Source: Neoarius graeffei
Taxonomy: Eukaryota; Chordata; Actinopteri; Siluriformes; Ariidae
Reading direction: 5' to 3'
DNA length: 64,000 bases
Assembly: GCF_027579695.1 (NCBI RefSeq)
Contig: NC_083586.1
Span: 1,317,001 to 1,381,000, forward strand
Shown here: one piece after another, positions 20,780 through 31,800 of the stretch
Layout: each line of letters opens with the position of its first letter
How positions within the stretch are numbered: the stretch's first letter is position 1
Position numbers and translations under genes: made by a program
Notes under the pieces: model-generated
Databases searched by the model: none
Told to the model about the DNA's origin: nothing
The model's input: the letters and a program-made list of their open reading frames with translations, nothing else

Positions 20780-23591
20780 TAGCTTCGTGGCTGCACAAAG
20801 TGAGTCATGTTAGCTTCGTGGCTGCACAAAATGATTCATGTTAGCTTCGTGGCTGCACAAAGTGATTCATGTTAGCTTCATAGCTGCACAAAGTGATTCA
20901 TGTTAGCTTCATGGCTGCACAAAGTGATTCATGTTAGCTTCATAGCTGCACAAAGTGATTCATGTTTGATTCACGTTAGCTTCATGGCTGCACAAAGTGA
21001 GTCATGTTAGCTTCATGGCTGCACAAAGTGAGTCATGTTCGCTTCATGGCTGCACAAAGAGAGTCATGTTAGCTTCATGGCTGCACAAAGTGATTCATGT
21101 TAGCTTCATGGCTGCACAAAGTGATTCATGTTAGCTTCATGGCTGCACAAAGTGAGTCCTGCGAGCTTCATGGCTGCACAAAGTGAGTCATGTTAGCTTC
21201 ATGGCTGCACAAAGTGAGTCATGTTAGCTTCATGGCTGCACAAAGTGTGTCATGTTAGCTTCATGGCTGCACAAAATGAGTCATGTTAGCTTCATGGCTG
21301 CACAAAGTGAGTCATGTTAGCTTCGTGGCTGCACAAAATGATTCATGTTAGCTTCGTGGCTGCACAAAGTGATTCATGTTAGCTTCGTGGCTGCACAAAG
21401 TGATTCATGTTAGCTTCTTGGCTGCACAAAGTGATTCATGTTAGCTTCATGGCTGCACAAAGTGATTCATGTTAGCTTCATAGCTGCACAACATGATTCA
21501 TGTTAGCTTCATGGCTGTACAAAGTGAGTCATGTTAGCTTCATGGCTGCACAAAGTGAGTCATGTTAGCTTCATGGCTGCACAAAGTGATTCATGTTAGC
21601 TTCGTGGCTGCACAAAATGATTCATGTTAGCTTCATGGCTGCACAAAGTGAGTCATGTTAGCTTCGTGGCTGCACAAAATGATTCATGTTAGCTTCGTGG
21701 CTGCACAGAGTGATTTATGTTAGCTTCATAGCTGCACAAAGTGATTCATGTTAGCTTCATGGCTGCACAAAGTGATTCATGATAGCTTCATAGCTGCACA
21801 AAGTGATTCATGTTAGTTTCATGGCTGCACAAAGTGAGTCATGTTAGCTTCATGGCTGCACAAAGTGAGTCATGTTAGCTTCATGGCTGCACAAAGTGAG
21901 TCATGTTAGCTTCATGGCTGCACAAAGAGAGTCATGTTAGCTTCATGGCTGCACAAAGCGATTCATGTTAGCTTCATGGCTGCACAAAGTGATTCATGTT
22001 AGCTTCATGGCTGCACAATGTGTGTCCTGCGAGCTTCATGGCTGCACAAAGTGAGTCATGTTAGCTTCATGGCTGCACAAAATGAGTCATGTTAGCTTCA
22101 TGGCTGCACAAAGTGAGTCATGTTAGCTTCATGGCTGCACAAAGTGAGTCATGTTAGCTTCGTGGCTGCACAAAATGATTCATGTTAGCTTCGTGGCTGC
22201 ACAAAGTGAGTCATGTTAGCTTCGTGGCTGCACAAAATGATTCATGTTAGCTTCGTGGCTGCACAAAGTGATTCATGTTAGCTTCATAGCTGCACAAAGT
22301 GATTCATGTTAGCTTCATGGCTGCACAAAGTGATTCATGTTAGCTTCATAGCTGCACAAAGTGATTCATGTTTGATTCACGTTAGCTTCATGGCTGCACA
22401 AAGTGAGTCATGTTAGCTTCATGGCTGCACAAAGTGAGTCATGTTCGCTTCATGGCTGCACAAAGAGAGTCATGTTACCTTCATGGCTGCACAAAGTGAT
22501 TCATGTTAGCTTCATGGCTGCACAAAGTGATTCATGTTAGCTTCATGGCTGCACAAAGTGAGTCCTGCGAGCTTCATGGCTGCACAAAGTGAGTCATGTT
22601 AGCTTCATGGCTGCACAAAGTGAGTCATGTTAGCTTCATGGCTGCACAAAGTGTGTCATGTTAGCTTCATGGCTGCACAAAATGAGTCATGTTAGCTTCA
22701 TGGCTGCACAAAGTGAGTCATGTTAGCTTCGTGGCTGCACAAAATGATTCATGTTAGCTTCGTGGCTGCACAAAGTGATTCATGTTAGCTTCGTGGCTGC
22801 ACAAAGTGATTCATGTTAGCTTCTTGGCTGCACAAAGTGATTCATGTTAGCTTCATGGCTGCACAAAGTGATTCATGTTAGCTTCATAGCTGCACAACAT
22901 GATTCATGTTAGCTTCATGGCTGTACAAAGTGAGTCATGTTAGCTTCATGGCTGCACAAAGTGAGTCATGTTAGCTTCATGGCTGCACAAAGTGATTCAT
23001 GTTAGCTTCGTGGCTGCACAAAATGATTCATGTTAGCTTCATGGCTGCACAAAGTGAGTCATGTTAGCTTCGTGGCTGCACAAAATGATTCATGTTAGCT
23101 TCGTGGCTGCACAAAGTGATTTATGTTAGCTTCATAGCTGCACAAAGTGATTCATGTTAGCTTCATGGCTGCACAAAGTGATTCATGATAGCTTCATAGC
23201 TGCACAAAGTGATTCATGTTAGCTTCATGGCTGCACAAAGTGAGTCATGTTAGCTTCATGGCTGCACAAAATGAGTCATGTTAGCTTCATGGCTGCACAA
23301 AATGAGTCATGTTAGCTTCATGGCTGCACAAAGTGAGTCATGTTAGCTTCGTGGCTGCACAAAATGATTCATGTTAGCTTCATGGCTGCACAAAGTGAGT
23401 CATGTTAGCTTCGTGGCTGCACAAAATGATTCATGTTAGCTTCGTGGCTGCACAAAGTGATTCATGTTAGCTTCATAGCTGCACAAAGTGATTCATGTTA
23501 GCTTCATGGCTGCACAAAGTGATTCATGTTAGCTTCATAGCTGCACAAAGTGATTCATGTTAGCTTCATGGCTGCACAAAGTGAGTCATGT
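20780..23591 (+). repeat. Higher-order repeat, two tandem copies of 1406 bp
   Basis: GTTTGATTCACG occurs at 20,964 and 22,370, TTCTTGGCTG at 21,415 and 22,821, and CACAACATG at 21,487 and 22,893, all 1406 bp apart. This is 45 units of 31 plus one 11-bp insertion. The hAT element inserted just after the end of copy 2. Confidence 0.85.
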
Positions 23592-23594
23592 TAG

Positions 23595-23602
23595 CTTCAT
23601 GG
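23595..23602. other. hAT target site duplication, left
   Basis: CTTCATGG, part of the satellite unit, is repeated exactly at 27438-27445 on the other side of the element. Removing the element and one copy restores a normal satellite unit. Confidence 0.95.
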
Positions 23603-23767
23603 TAAGGTATTAGGCAGAGACCCGTCCACCCGTAAATTTGACGGGCGATTGCCGATTTCAACGGGCAAGTATACACACAGACGGATACTGAAACGGACGA
23701 TAATGCCGAAAATTTTCGCACATGAATACTCCCACATGTCATCCGATAAATCCAGTTATGTTCCGCC

Positions 23768-24121
23768 CACATACGGACTGGCCATCGGGAGTAGCGGGAG
23801 TTTTCCCGGTGGGCCGGTGGTTCAGTGTGGGCCGGCGTAGGAAAAAAAAAAAAAAAAAACAGTTGCGCGCTGGCCTTTAATATGATAAGCAATGTTAACA
23901 GTTTCTTTAAGAAACTGTTAACATTGTTTATTACAGTTGCGCGCTGGCCTTTAATATGATAAGCAATGTTAACAGTTTCTTAAAGAAACTGTTAACATTG
24001 CTTATCATATTAAAGGCCAGCGCGCAACTGTTTTTTTTTTTTTTTTTCCTCCGCCGGCCCACGCTGAACCACCGGCCCACCGGGAAAACTCCCGCTACTC
24101 CCGATGGCCAGTCCGTGTGTG
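23768..24121. mobile_element. 354-bp fold-back element nested in the hAT
   Basis: Ends CACATACGGACTGGCC (23768-23783) and its inverted copy ending at 24121 (15 of 16 identical) are flanked by the exact 8-bp duplication GTTCCGCC (23760-23767 and 24122-24129). Each arm is a GC-rich block of about 75 bp, then an A (or T) run, then palindromic core sequence, so nearly the whole element folds on itself. It has no coding capacity. The 8-bp duplication suggests mobilisation by a hAT-type transposase, but its ends differ from those of the host hAT, so a different helper is likely. Confidence 0.9.
23860..24030. repeat. Double palindrome core: one partial and one perfect 97-bp copy
   Basis: 23934-24030 is a perfect palindrome with 48-bp arms around a single central A. 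23860-23933 repeats its left half and centre (with a central T) but is truncated after ACATTG on the right. The pair looks like a hairpin that was copied once and partly lost. Confidence 0.9.
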
Positions 24122-24272
24122 GTTCCGCCATCATTTACAAATCGTAAGAAACACAGTTTAATACAAAAAATACTGAAAACTTGAAATGAAAAATCAGAAT
24201 ATTTCATCGCTTCCGCCATTTTGGCCCGCACTGAATCTTGTAACATGCGGACTGAATAAATCGCGAATTCTG

Positions 24273-24354
24273 ATTGGTCGAAAATTGCCAAACACCCTGC
24301 GTTGTAGTTTCCTCTTTCTTGGCGGGAGAACTGCATTTTTTTTTTGCTGACTCA
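24273..24354 (+). promoter_or_regulatory. Possible promoter elements of the hAT transposase
   Basis: A reversed CCAAT (24273-24277), an E2F-like TTGGCGGGA (24319-24327) and an AP-1 core TGACTCA (24348-24354) lie within 100 bases upstream of the likely start codon at 24370. These are motif matches only. Confidence 0.4.
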
Positions 24355-24369
24355 CTCTTCTGGATCAAG

Positions 24370-26914
24370 ATGAATCCCAACAAACGCCCCAAATTGAATG
24401 TTACAAAAATTGATTCGTTTTTCCACAAAAAGACAGAAAAGGTATGTGTGATACATTGATTAACAAGGGGGTTTCATGGGGGTATGTGGCTGTATTCCTG
24501 AGAATACAATAACATAGGACTCAAAGTATTCACCTGGAAAATGAGGTGCAGTTTTCAAATATCTGTAGGCCCTAACAGTACAACATTTGATATTTCAGAA
24601 AACTGCAGAACCATCAGTCCCAAATAGTAATGCAGGTGTTACAGCACATTTGGCCTTGGATACTGATGGAGGTGGTGGAGAAGTACAGGCATGCCATTCT
24701 AAAGACTCAACACCAATTGAAACAGACATACTACCAGATATACCAATAGCTCATAAGTTCGCAGCTAATCAGTCATCAGCTACATGTATGGAAGCTGTGC
24801 TTGAGGAACAGCAGGTAGATCCTGCTATCACCTGTGTGTCTTCATCTGGAATTGACACTGAAATACACACTGCTCCTGTTAAAACTACAAAACCCAAGAC
24901 AGCCAAAGTTTATGCTAAAAAGTTTCAGGATTCTTGGTGCACAACATTTCCATGGGTGAAACATGATATGTCATCTGATGTCATGTTCTGTACAATTTGT
25001 CGACAGTGCAAGAATGATACAGTTCTGAGCTCTGGAACACAAAATTATAGGATCAAGACCCTTGAGGACCATGCCAAGAGTAAAGGTCATTTGGCTGCAG
25101 TGGCAGCTGCAGATCCTAAACAAGGCCAAGTGTTGGTGGGATTCAGTAAAGCCGCACAGACCAGGAAAGCTGCAGTCATATTAGCTCTAAAAACAGTGCA
25201 CTGGTTGTCGGTTGAAGAAATAGCTAATAAGAAATATAGTAGTCTTCTCCACTTCCTTCGTGACATTGATGTGAAAGATGCAGTTCATCTTCAGAAAGGT
25301 GCGAATGCTACCCATGATAGCCCAGATATATTTAACCAGCTTCTTGAATGCCTCAACTTTGTCCTAGAAAGAAATCTCAAGACCGATCTCAGAAAATCAC
25401 CATTTGTGGGCATTGGAGTTGATGAGAGCACTGATCGAGCACAAGAAAAGCATGTGGTGATTGTTGTTCGGTATATTCAAAAGCAGTCAGCTACACCAAA
25501 GACCACATTTTTATCTTGCGTTTCTGTACGTGATGGAACAGCTGCCACTGTACTGGAAGCAATTAGAACCAGCCTAAACCACTTTGGAGTGCCAATTAGG
25601 AAAGTTGTTGGCCTGGGTACGGATGGAGCAAGCTCCATGGCTAGTTCTCAGAATGGTCTCAATGGGCTTATGAAAAACCTCAACCCCTTCACAGTACATG
25701 TGCACTGTGTCTGCCATAGATTGGCATTGTCAGTGAGTCAGGCATGTAAGGATATTCAGCTGGCACAGGCTGTTACCACTATGATATCCACAGTTTATAC
25801 GTATATCCAACTTTCCCCTAATCGTCTAGAAAGATTTAAGGATGTTGCAGCAATACTTGAGAGTGACACAGTGAAATTTCGGCGTCTCTTTGAGATAAGG
25901 TGGTTATGTCTTGGTGAGGCAGTTGTTGCACTGATCCGCAACTATGAGCCCCTAATGATCATGGTTGGCCAACATGCTGCTGAAGGTGATCTGACAGCAG
26001 CCAGTATTGAAAACCACATGTCTCAGTACAAATTTGTTGCAATGTTAAATTTGCTGGCAGACATTTTGGCTGCCACAAATCACCTCAGTAAACTATTCCA
26101 ATACCAAGATGTGTCATTTGGGTCCATCAGGACAAATCTCCAAAACTGCCTCACAATATTAGAGGACTATCAGGCCAATGATGGTGTTTATATGCATCAG
26201 ATGGAAGACATGCTTCATGAACACGGCTCGTACAAGGGTCAGGTACTGTCAGAAGCACCAGGAAGGGGCGAGAGGCAAGACCAGAGGGAAACTTTCATAG
26301 CAGCAAGGACTCAGATACTTGAAAACCTCCTTGCAAACATCAGGCAAAGGTTTCCTCGTGTGGATCTGCTGGATGCCATGCAAATCTTTGACCCCAGTGC
26401 CTATCCCATCGAAGTAGGCCTTCCTCTATGGGGCATTAACCATCTTGAAACCCTCCTGGCCCATTATGGTGCACATCATGACAACAGAGAGGGGGAAAGG
26501 TTTGCTGCTCTTGTTGATGCTGACCAGGCAAGAGGAGAATTTCTTGTCTTCAAGCGACTAGTATACCAGAACAGGTTCTCAACAGATGGTGATGATGAAT
26601 GGCAGGAAGAGGGTCATTTTGCAAGACCAACTCAGCTCATGAAGAAGATATTTGGAGGTCCAAACATGCCAAATCAGCGGCTCTATCCAAGCATGTTTCA
26701 CCTCATGTCAATGGCAATATGTGTGCTTGTTGGCAATGCAGAGGCTGAGCGAGTCTTTTCTGTTCAGAACAGGATCAAAACCAAGTTGAGAACAAAATTA
26801 AGTATAGTTAGGCTGGAGCAGCTTATCAGACAAAGCTACGAAAAGTTAGATCGTCAGGAATTTGACTTTGATGCAGCAGCAGACCGATTCTTGCAGGCCC
26901 CTAGACGTCTGTAA
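24370..26914 (+). CDS. hAT transposase (ZNF862-like), two exons
   Basis: Exon 1 is 24370-24441 (24 codons, containing TKIDSFFHKK). A 157-bp intron (24442 GTATGT to TTTCAG 24598) joins it in phase to exon 2, 24599-26914, giving about 795 residues. The order is a TTF/BED-like zinc finger at about 133-190 (W, FPW, MFCTICRQC, then H-x-KSKGH) and an RNase H-like core with GIGVDEST (D299), GLGTDGASS (D366) and VHCVCHRLAL (C394, H397). The hAT C-terminal dimerisation region follows, with GNAEAERVFS (E741) and KTKLRTKLS. All three acidic residues are present and the frame is open. The protein would cut and rejoin the element ends in the nucleus. A simple start at 24587 inside the intron is possible but less likely. 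ATTAAA at 27072 may be its poly(A) signal. Confidence 0.92.
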
Positions 26915-27071
26915 TCTTTGTGTAAACCAAAGAAACTCAGTTCCCGTTCTTTCAAAGTTAATTTTCATTTTTGAGTAGTTTGGTCAAAATATTATGGATG
27001 ACAGTCAGTGACAGACATTCTGCGATTTAATTTGTGCCACGTAAAATAGAATACTGTTGGTTTTTTTTTTT

Positions 27072-27077
27072 ATTAAA
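27072..27077 (+). terminator. Possible poly(A) signal of the transposase gene
   Basis: ATTAAA follows a T run about 158 bases after the transposase stop. It is the nearest good hexamer. Confidence 0.4.
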
Positions 27078-27300
27078 TACTGTAACTAGATCAAAAGATT
27101 ATATACAATTCATTGTTGTTTATTTTCTTTTCACTTTTGTTACCAAATCAAACACCATACATACATCTGATACATTCAGGAGTGAAACTGAAAAAAAATA
27201 CAAAGTAAAAATATGCAATATTTCTGATCAAAAATTACACGCCATTTCACCCTGAAAATGTCCTAGAATGCAGGAAATGAAGTCTAAATTTCAAAAATTT

Positions 27301-27372
27301 TCTGGGGGGGCATGCCCCCAGACCCCCCTAGAGGGACTTCACGCCTGCGGCGCTCGTCTTCACGCCTGCGGC
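27301..27372. repeat. hAT 3' subterminal palindrome and direct repeats
   Basis: TCTGGGGGGGCATG followed by CCCCCAGA (27301-27322) is a near-perfect G/C palindrome. CTTCACGCCTGCGGC is directly repeated at 27337-27351 and 27358-27372. Short repeats of this kind near hAT ends usually serve as transposase binding sites; that role is inferred. Confidence 0.6.
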
Positions 27373-28840
27373 AGTCATCAGGATTATATAAAATATTATT
27401 TTTGACTGGTAATTTTCTTTTTCTGCCTAATACCCTACTTCATGGCTGCACAAAATGAGTCATGTTAGCTTCATGGCTGCACAAAGTGAGTCATGTTAGC
27501 TTCGTGGCTGCACAGAATGATTCATGTTAGCTTCGTGGCTGCACAAAGTGAGTCATGTTAGCGTCGTGGCTGCACAAAATGATTCATGTTAGCGTCGTGG
27601 CTGCACAAAATGATTCATGTTAGCTTCGTGGCTGCACAAAGTGATTCATGTTAGCTTCATAGCTGCACAAAGTGATTCCTGTTAGCTTCATGGCTGCACA
27701 AAGTGATTCATGTTAGCTTCACAGCTGCACAAAGTGATTCATGTTAGCTTCGTAGCTGCACAAAGTGATTTCATGTTAGCTTCATAAGCTGCACAAAGTG
27801 ATTTATGTTAGCTACATAGCTGCACAAAGTGTTAGCTTCATAGGCTGCACAAAGTGAGTCATGTTAGCTTCATTATTGCTCAAAGTGAGTAATGTTAGCT
27901 TCATAGCTGCACTAAGTAATTCATGTTAGCTTCATGGCTGCACAAAGTGAGTCCTGCGAGCTTCATAGCTGCACATAGTGATTCATGTTAGCTTCAACGC
28001 TGCACAAAGTGATTCATGTTTGATTCACGTTAGCTTCATGGCTGCACAAAGTGAGTCATGGTAGCTTCATGGCTGCACAAAGTGAGTCATGGTAGCTTCA
28101 TGGCTGCACAAAGTGAGTCATGTTCGCTTCATGGCTGCACAAAGTGAGTCATGTTAGCTTCATGGCTGTACAAAGAGAGTCATGTTAGCTTCATGGCTGC
28201 ACAAAGTGATTCATGTTAGCTTCATGGCTGCACAAAGTGATTCATGTTAGCTTCATGGCTGCACAAAGTGATTCCTGCGAGCTTCATGGCTGCACAAAGT
28301 GAGTCATGTTAGCTTCATGGCTGCACAAAGTGAGTCATGTTAGCTTCATGGCTGCACAAAGTGAGTCATGTTAGCTTCATGGCTGCACAAAGTGAGTCAT
28401 GTTAGCTTCATGGCTGCACAAAGTGAGTCATGTTCGCTTCATGGCTGCACAAAGTGAGTCATGTTAGCTTCATGGCTGCTCAAAGTGAGTCATGTTAGCT
28501 TCATGGCTGCATAAAGAGACTCATGTTAGCTTCATGGCTGCACAAAGTGTGTCATGTTAGCTTCATGGCTGCACAAAATGAGTCATGTTAGCTTCATGGC
28601 TGCACAAAGTGAGTCATGTTAGCTTCGTGGCTGCACAAAGTGATTCATGTTAGCTTCATAGCTGCACAAAGTGAGTCCTGCGAGCTTCATGGCTGCACAA
28701 AGTGAGTCATTTTAGCTTCATGGCTGCACAAAGTGAGTCAGGTTAGCTTCATGGCTGCACAAAGTGAGTCCTGTTAGCTTCATGGCTGCACAAAATGAGT
28801 CATGTTAGCTGCATGGCTGCACAAAGTGAGTCATGTTAGC

Positions 28841-31800
28841 TTCGTGGCTGCACAAAGTGATTCATGTTAGCTTCGTGGCTGCACAAAGTGATTCATGTTA
28901 GCTTCGTGGCTGCACATAGTGATTCATGTGAGCTTCTTGGCTGCACAAAGTGATTCATGTTAGCTTCACGGCTGCACAAAGTGATTCATGTTAGCTTCAT
29001 GGCTGCACAAAGTGAGTCCTGCGAGCTTCATGGCTGCACAAAGTGAGTCATTTTAGCTTCATGGCTGCACAAAGTGAGTCATTTTAGCTTCATGGCTGCA
29101 CAAAGTGAGTCCTGTTAGCTTCTTGGCTGCACAAAATGAGTCATGTTAGCATCATGGCTGCACAAAGTGAGTCATGTTAGCTTCATAGCTGCACAAAGTG
29201 AGTCATGTTAGCTTCGTAGCTGCCCAAAGTGATTCATGTTAGCTTTGTAGCTGCACAAAGTGATTCATGTTAACTTCATGGCTGCACAAAGTGAGTCTTG
29301 TTAGCTTCAACGTTGCACAAAGTGATTCATGTTTGATTCACGTTAGCTTCATGGCTGCACAAAGTGAGTCATGTTAGCTTCATGGCTGCACAAAGTGAGT
29401 CCTGCGAGCTTCATGGCTGCACAAAGTGAGTCATTTTAGCTTCATGGCTGCACAAAGTGAGTCATGTTAGCTTCATGGCTGCACAAAGTGAGTCATGTTA
29501 GCTTCATGGCTGCACAAAATGAGGCATGTTAGCTTCATGGCTGCACAAAGTGAGTCATGTTAGCTTCGTGGCTGCACAAAATGATTCATGTTAGCTTCGT
29601 GGCTGCACAAAGTGATTCATGTTAGCTTCATGGCTGCACAAAGTGAGTCATGTTAGCTTCATGGCTGCACAAAGAGAGTCCTCCGAGCTTCATGGCTGCA
29701 CAAAGTGATTCATGTTAGCTTCATGGCTGCACAAAGTGAGTCATGTTAGCTTCATGGCTGCACAAAGTGAGTCATTTTAGCTTCATGGCTGCACAAAGTG
29801 ATTCATGTTAGCTTCATGGCTGCACAAAGTGAGTCATGTTAGCTTCATGGCTGCACAATGTGAGTCATTTTAGCTTCATGGCTGCACAAAGTGAGTCATG
29901 TTAGCTTCATGGCTGCACAAAGTGATTCATGTTAGCTTCATGGCTGCACAAAGTGATTCCTGCGAGCTTCATGGCTGCACAAAGTGAGTCATGTTAGCTT
30001 CATGGCTGCACAAAGTGAGTCATGTTAGCTTCATGGCTGCACAAAGTGAGTCATGTTAGCTTCATGGCTGCACAAAGTGAGTCATGTTAGCTTCATGGCT
30101 GCACAAAGTGAGTCATGTTCGCTTCATGGCTGCACAAAGTGAGTCATGTTAGCTTCATGGCTGCTCAAAGTGAGTCATGTTAGCTTCATGGCTGCATAAA
30201 GAGACTCATGTTAGCTTCATGGCTGCACAAAGTGTGTCATGTTAGCTTCATGGCTGCACAAAATGAGTCATGTTAGCTTCATGGCTGCACAAAGTGAGTC
30301 ATGTTAGCTTCGTGGCTGCACAAAGTGATTCATTTTAGCTTCATAGCTGCACAAAGTGAGTCCTGCGAGCTTCATGGCTGCACAAAGTGAGTCATTTTAG
30401 CTTCATGGCTGCACAAAGTGAGTCATGTTAGCTTCATGGCTGCACAAAGTGAGTCCTGTTAGCTTCATGGCTGCACAAAATGAGTCATGTTAGCTTCATG
30501 GCTGCACAAAGTGAGTCATGTTAGCTTCGTGGCTGCACAAAGTGATTCATGTTAGCTTCGTGGCTGCACAAAGTGATTCATGTTAGCTTCGTGGCTGCAC
30601 ATAGTGATTCATGTTAGCTTCTTGGCTGCACAAAGTGATTCATGTTAGCTTCACGGCTGCACAAAGTGATTCATGTTAGCTTCATGGCTGCACAAAGTGA
30701 GTCCTGCGACCTTCATGGCTGCACAAAGTGAGTCATTTTAGCTTCATGGCTGCACAAAGTGAGTCATGTTAGCTTCATGGCTGCACAAAGTGAGTCATGT
30801 TAGCTTCATAGCTGCACAAAGTGAGTCATGTTAGCTTCGTAGCTGCCCAAAGTGATTCATGTTAGCTTTGTAGCTGCACAAAGTGATTCATGTTAACTTC
30901 ATGGCTGCACAAAGTGAGTCTTGTTAGCTTCAACGTTGCACAAAGTGATTCATGTTTGATTCACGTTAGCTTCATGGCTGCACAAAGTGAGTCATGTTAG
31001 CTTCATGGCTGCACAAAGTGAGTCATGTTAGCTTCATGGCTGCACAAAGTGAGTCCTGCGAGCTTCATGGCTGCACAAAGTGAGTCATTTTAGCTTCATG
31101 GCTGCACAAAGTGAGTCATGTTAGCTTCATGGCTGCACAAAGTGAGTCATGTTAGCTTCATGGCTGCACAAAATGAGGCATGTTAGCTTCATGGCTGCAC
31201 AAAGTGAGTCATGTTAGCTTCGTGGCTGCACAAAATGATTCATGTTAGCTTCGTGGCTGCACAAAGTGATTCATGTTAGCTTCATGGCTGCACAAAGTGA
31301 GTCATGTTAGCTTCATGGCTGCACAAAGAGAGTCCTCCGAGCTTCATGGCTGCACAAAGTGATTCATGTTAGCTTCATGGCTGCACAAAGTGAGTCATTT
31401 TAGCTTCATGGCTGCACAAAGTGAGTCATTTTAGCTTCATGGCTGCACAAAGTGATTCATGTTAGCTTCATGGCTGCACAAAGTGAGTCATGTTAGCTTC
31501 ATGGCTGCACAATGTGAGTCATTTTAGCTTCATGGCTGCACAAAGTGAGTCATGTTAGCTTCATGGCTGCACAAAGTGAGTCATGTTAGCTTCATGGCTG
31601 CACAATGTGAGTCATGTTAGCTTCATGGCTGCACAAAGTGAGTCATGTTAGCTTCATTGCTGCACAAAGTGAGTCATGTTAGCTTCATAGATGCACAAAG
31701 TGATTCATGTTAGCTTCATCGCTGCACACAGTGATTCATGTTGGCTTCATGGCTGCACAAAGTGATTCATGTTAGCTTCAACGCTGCACAAAGTGATTCA

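Larger units (their letters stand above)
16809..23602 (+). repeat. 31-bp satellite array, left segment
   Basis: Head-to-tail copies of a 31-bp unit (for example 18005-18035, with GCTTCATGGCTGCAC and AAAGTGAGTCAT) fill this stretch in one orientation, about 219 units by length. The first two or three units (about 16,809-16,870) are degenerate, as is usual at an array edge. The two main unit types differ at one base, TGAGTCAT or TGATTCAT. Common variants are GGCTG/AGCTG, CATGG/CGTGG, CATGTTAGC/CCTGCGAGC, and a 42-bp form with an extra 11 bp (around TTTGATTCACG). The segment is interrupted, not ended, by the hAT insertion at 23,603. Confidence 0.98.
23603..27437 (+). mobile_element. hAT-superfamily DNA transposon, apparently complete
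   Basis: Terminal inverted repeats of 16 bp, TAAGGTATTAGGCAGA at 23603-23618 and TCTGCCTAATACCCTA at 27422-27437, match at 15 of 16 positions. They flank 3.8 kb bounded by an 8-bp duplication of satellite sequence. The 8-bp duplication, TA(A/G)GG ends and a transposase with BED/TTF-like finger and hAT dimerisation region all point to hAT. Subterminal short repeats are seen at both ends (ACGGG/ACGGA motifs at 23,630-23,700; CTTCACGCCTGCGGC at 27337 and 27358). A 354-bp fold-back element sits in its 5' non-coding part. Without it the hAT would be 3,473 bp. Confidence 0.95.

Noticed and set aside
27034..27255. 73-codon frame after the transposase
   Set aside because: Lies in the 3' untranslated, AT-rich part of the hAT and has a low-complexity composition.
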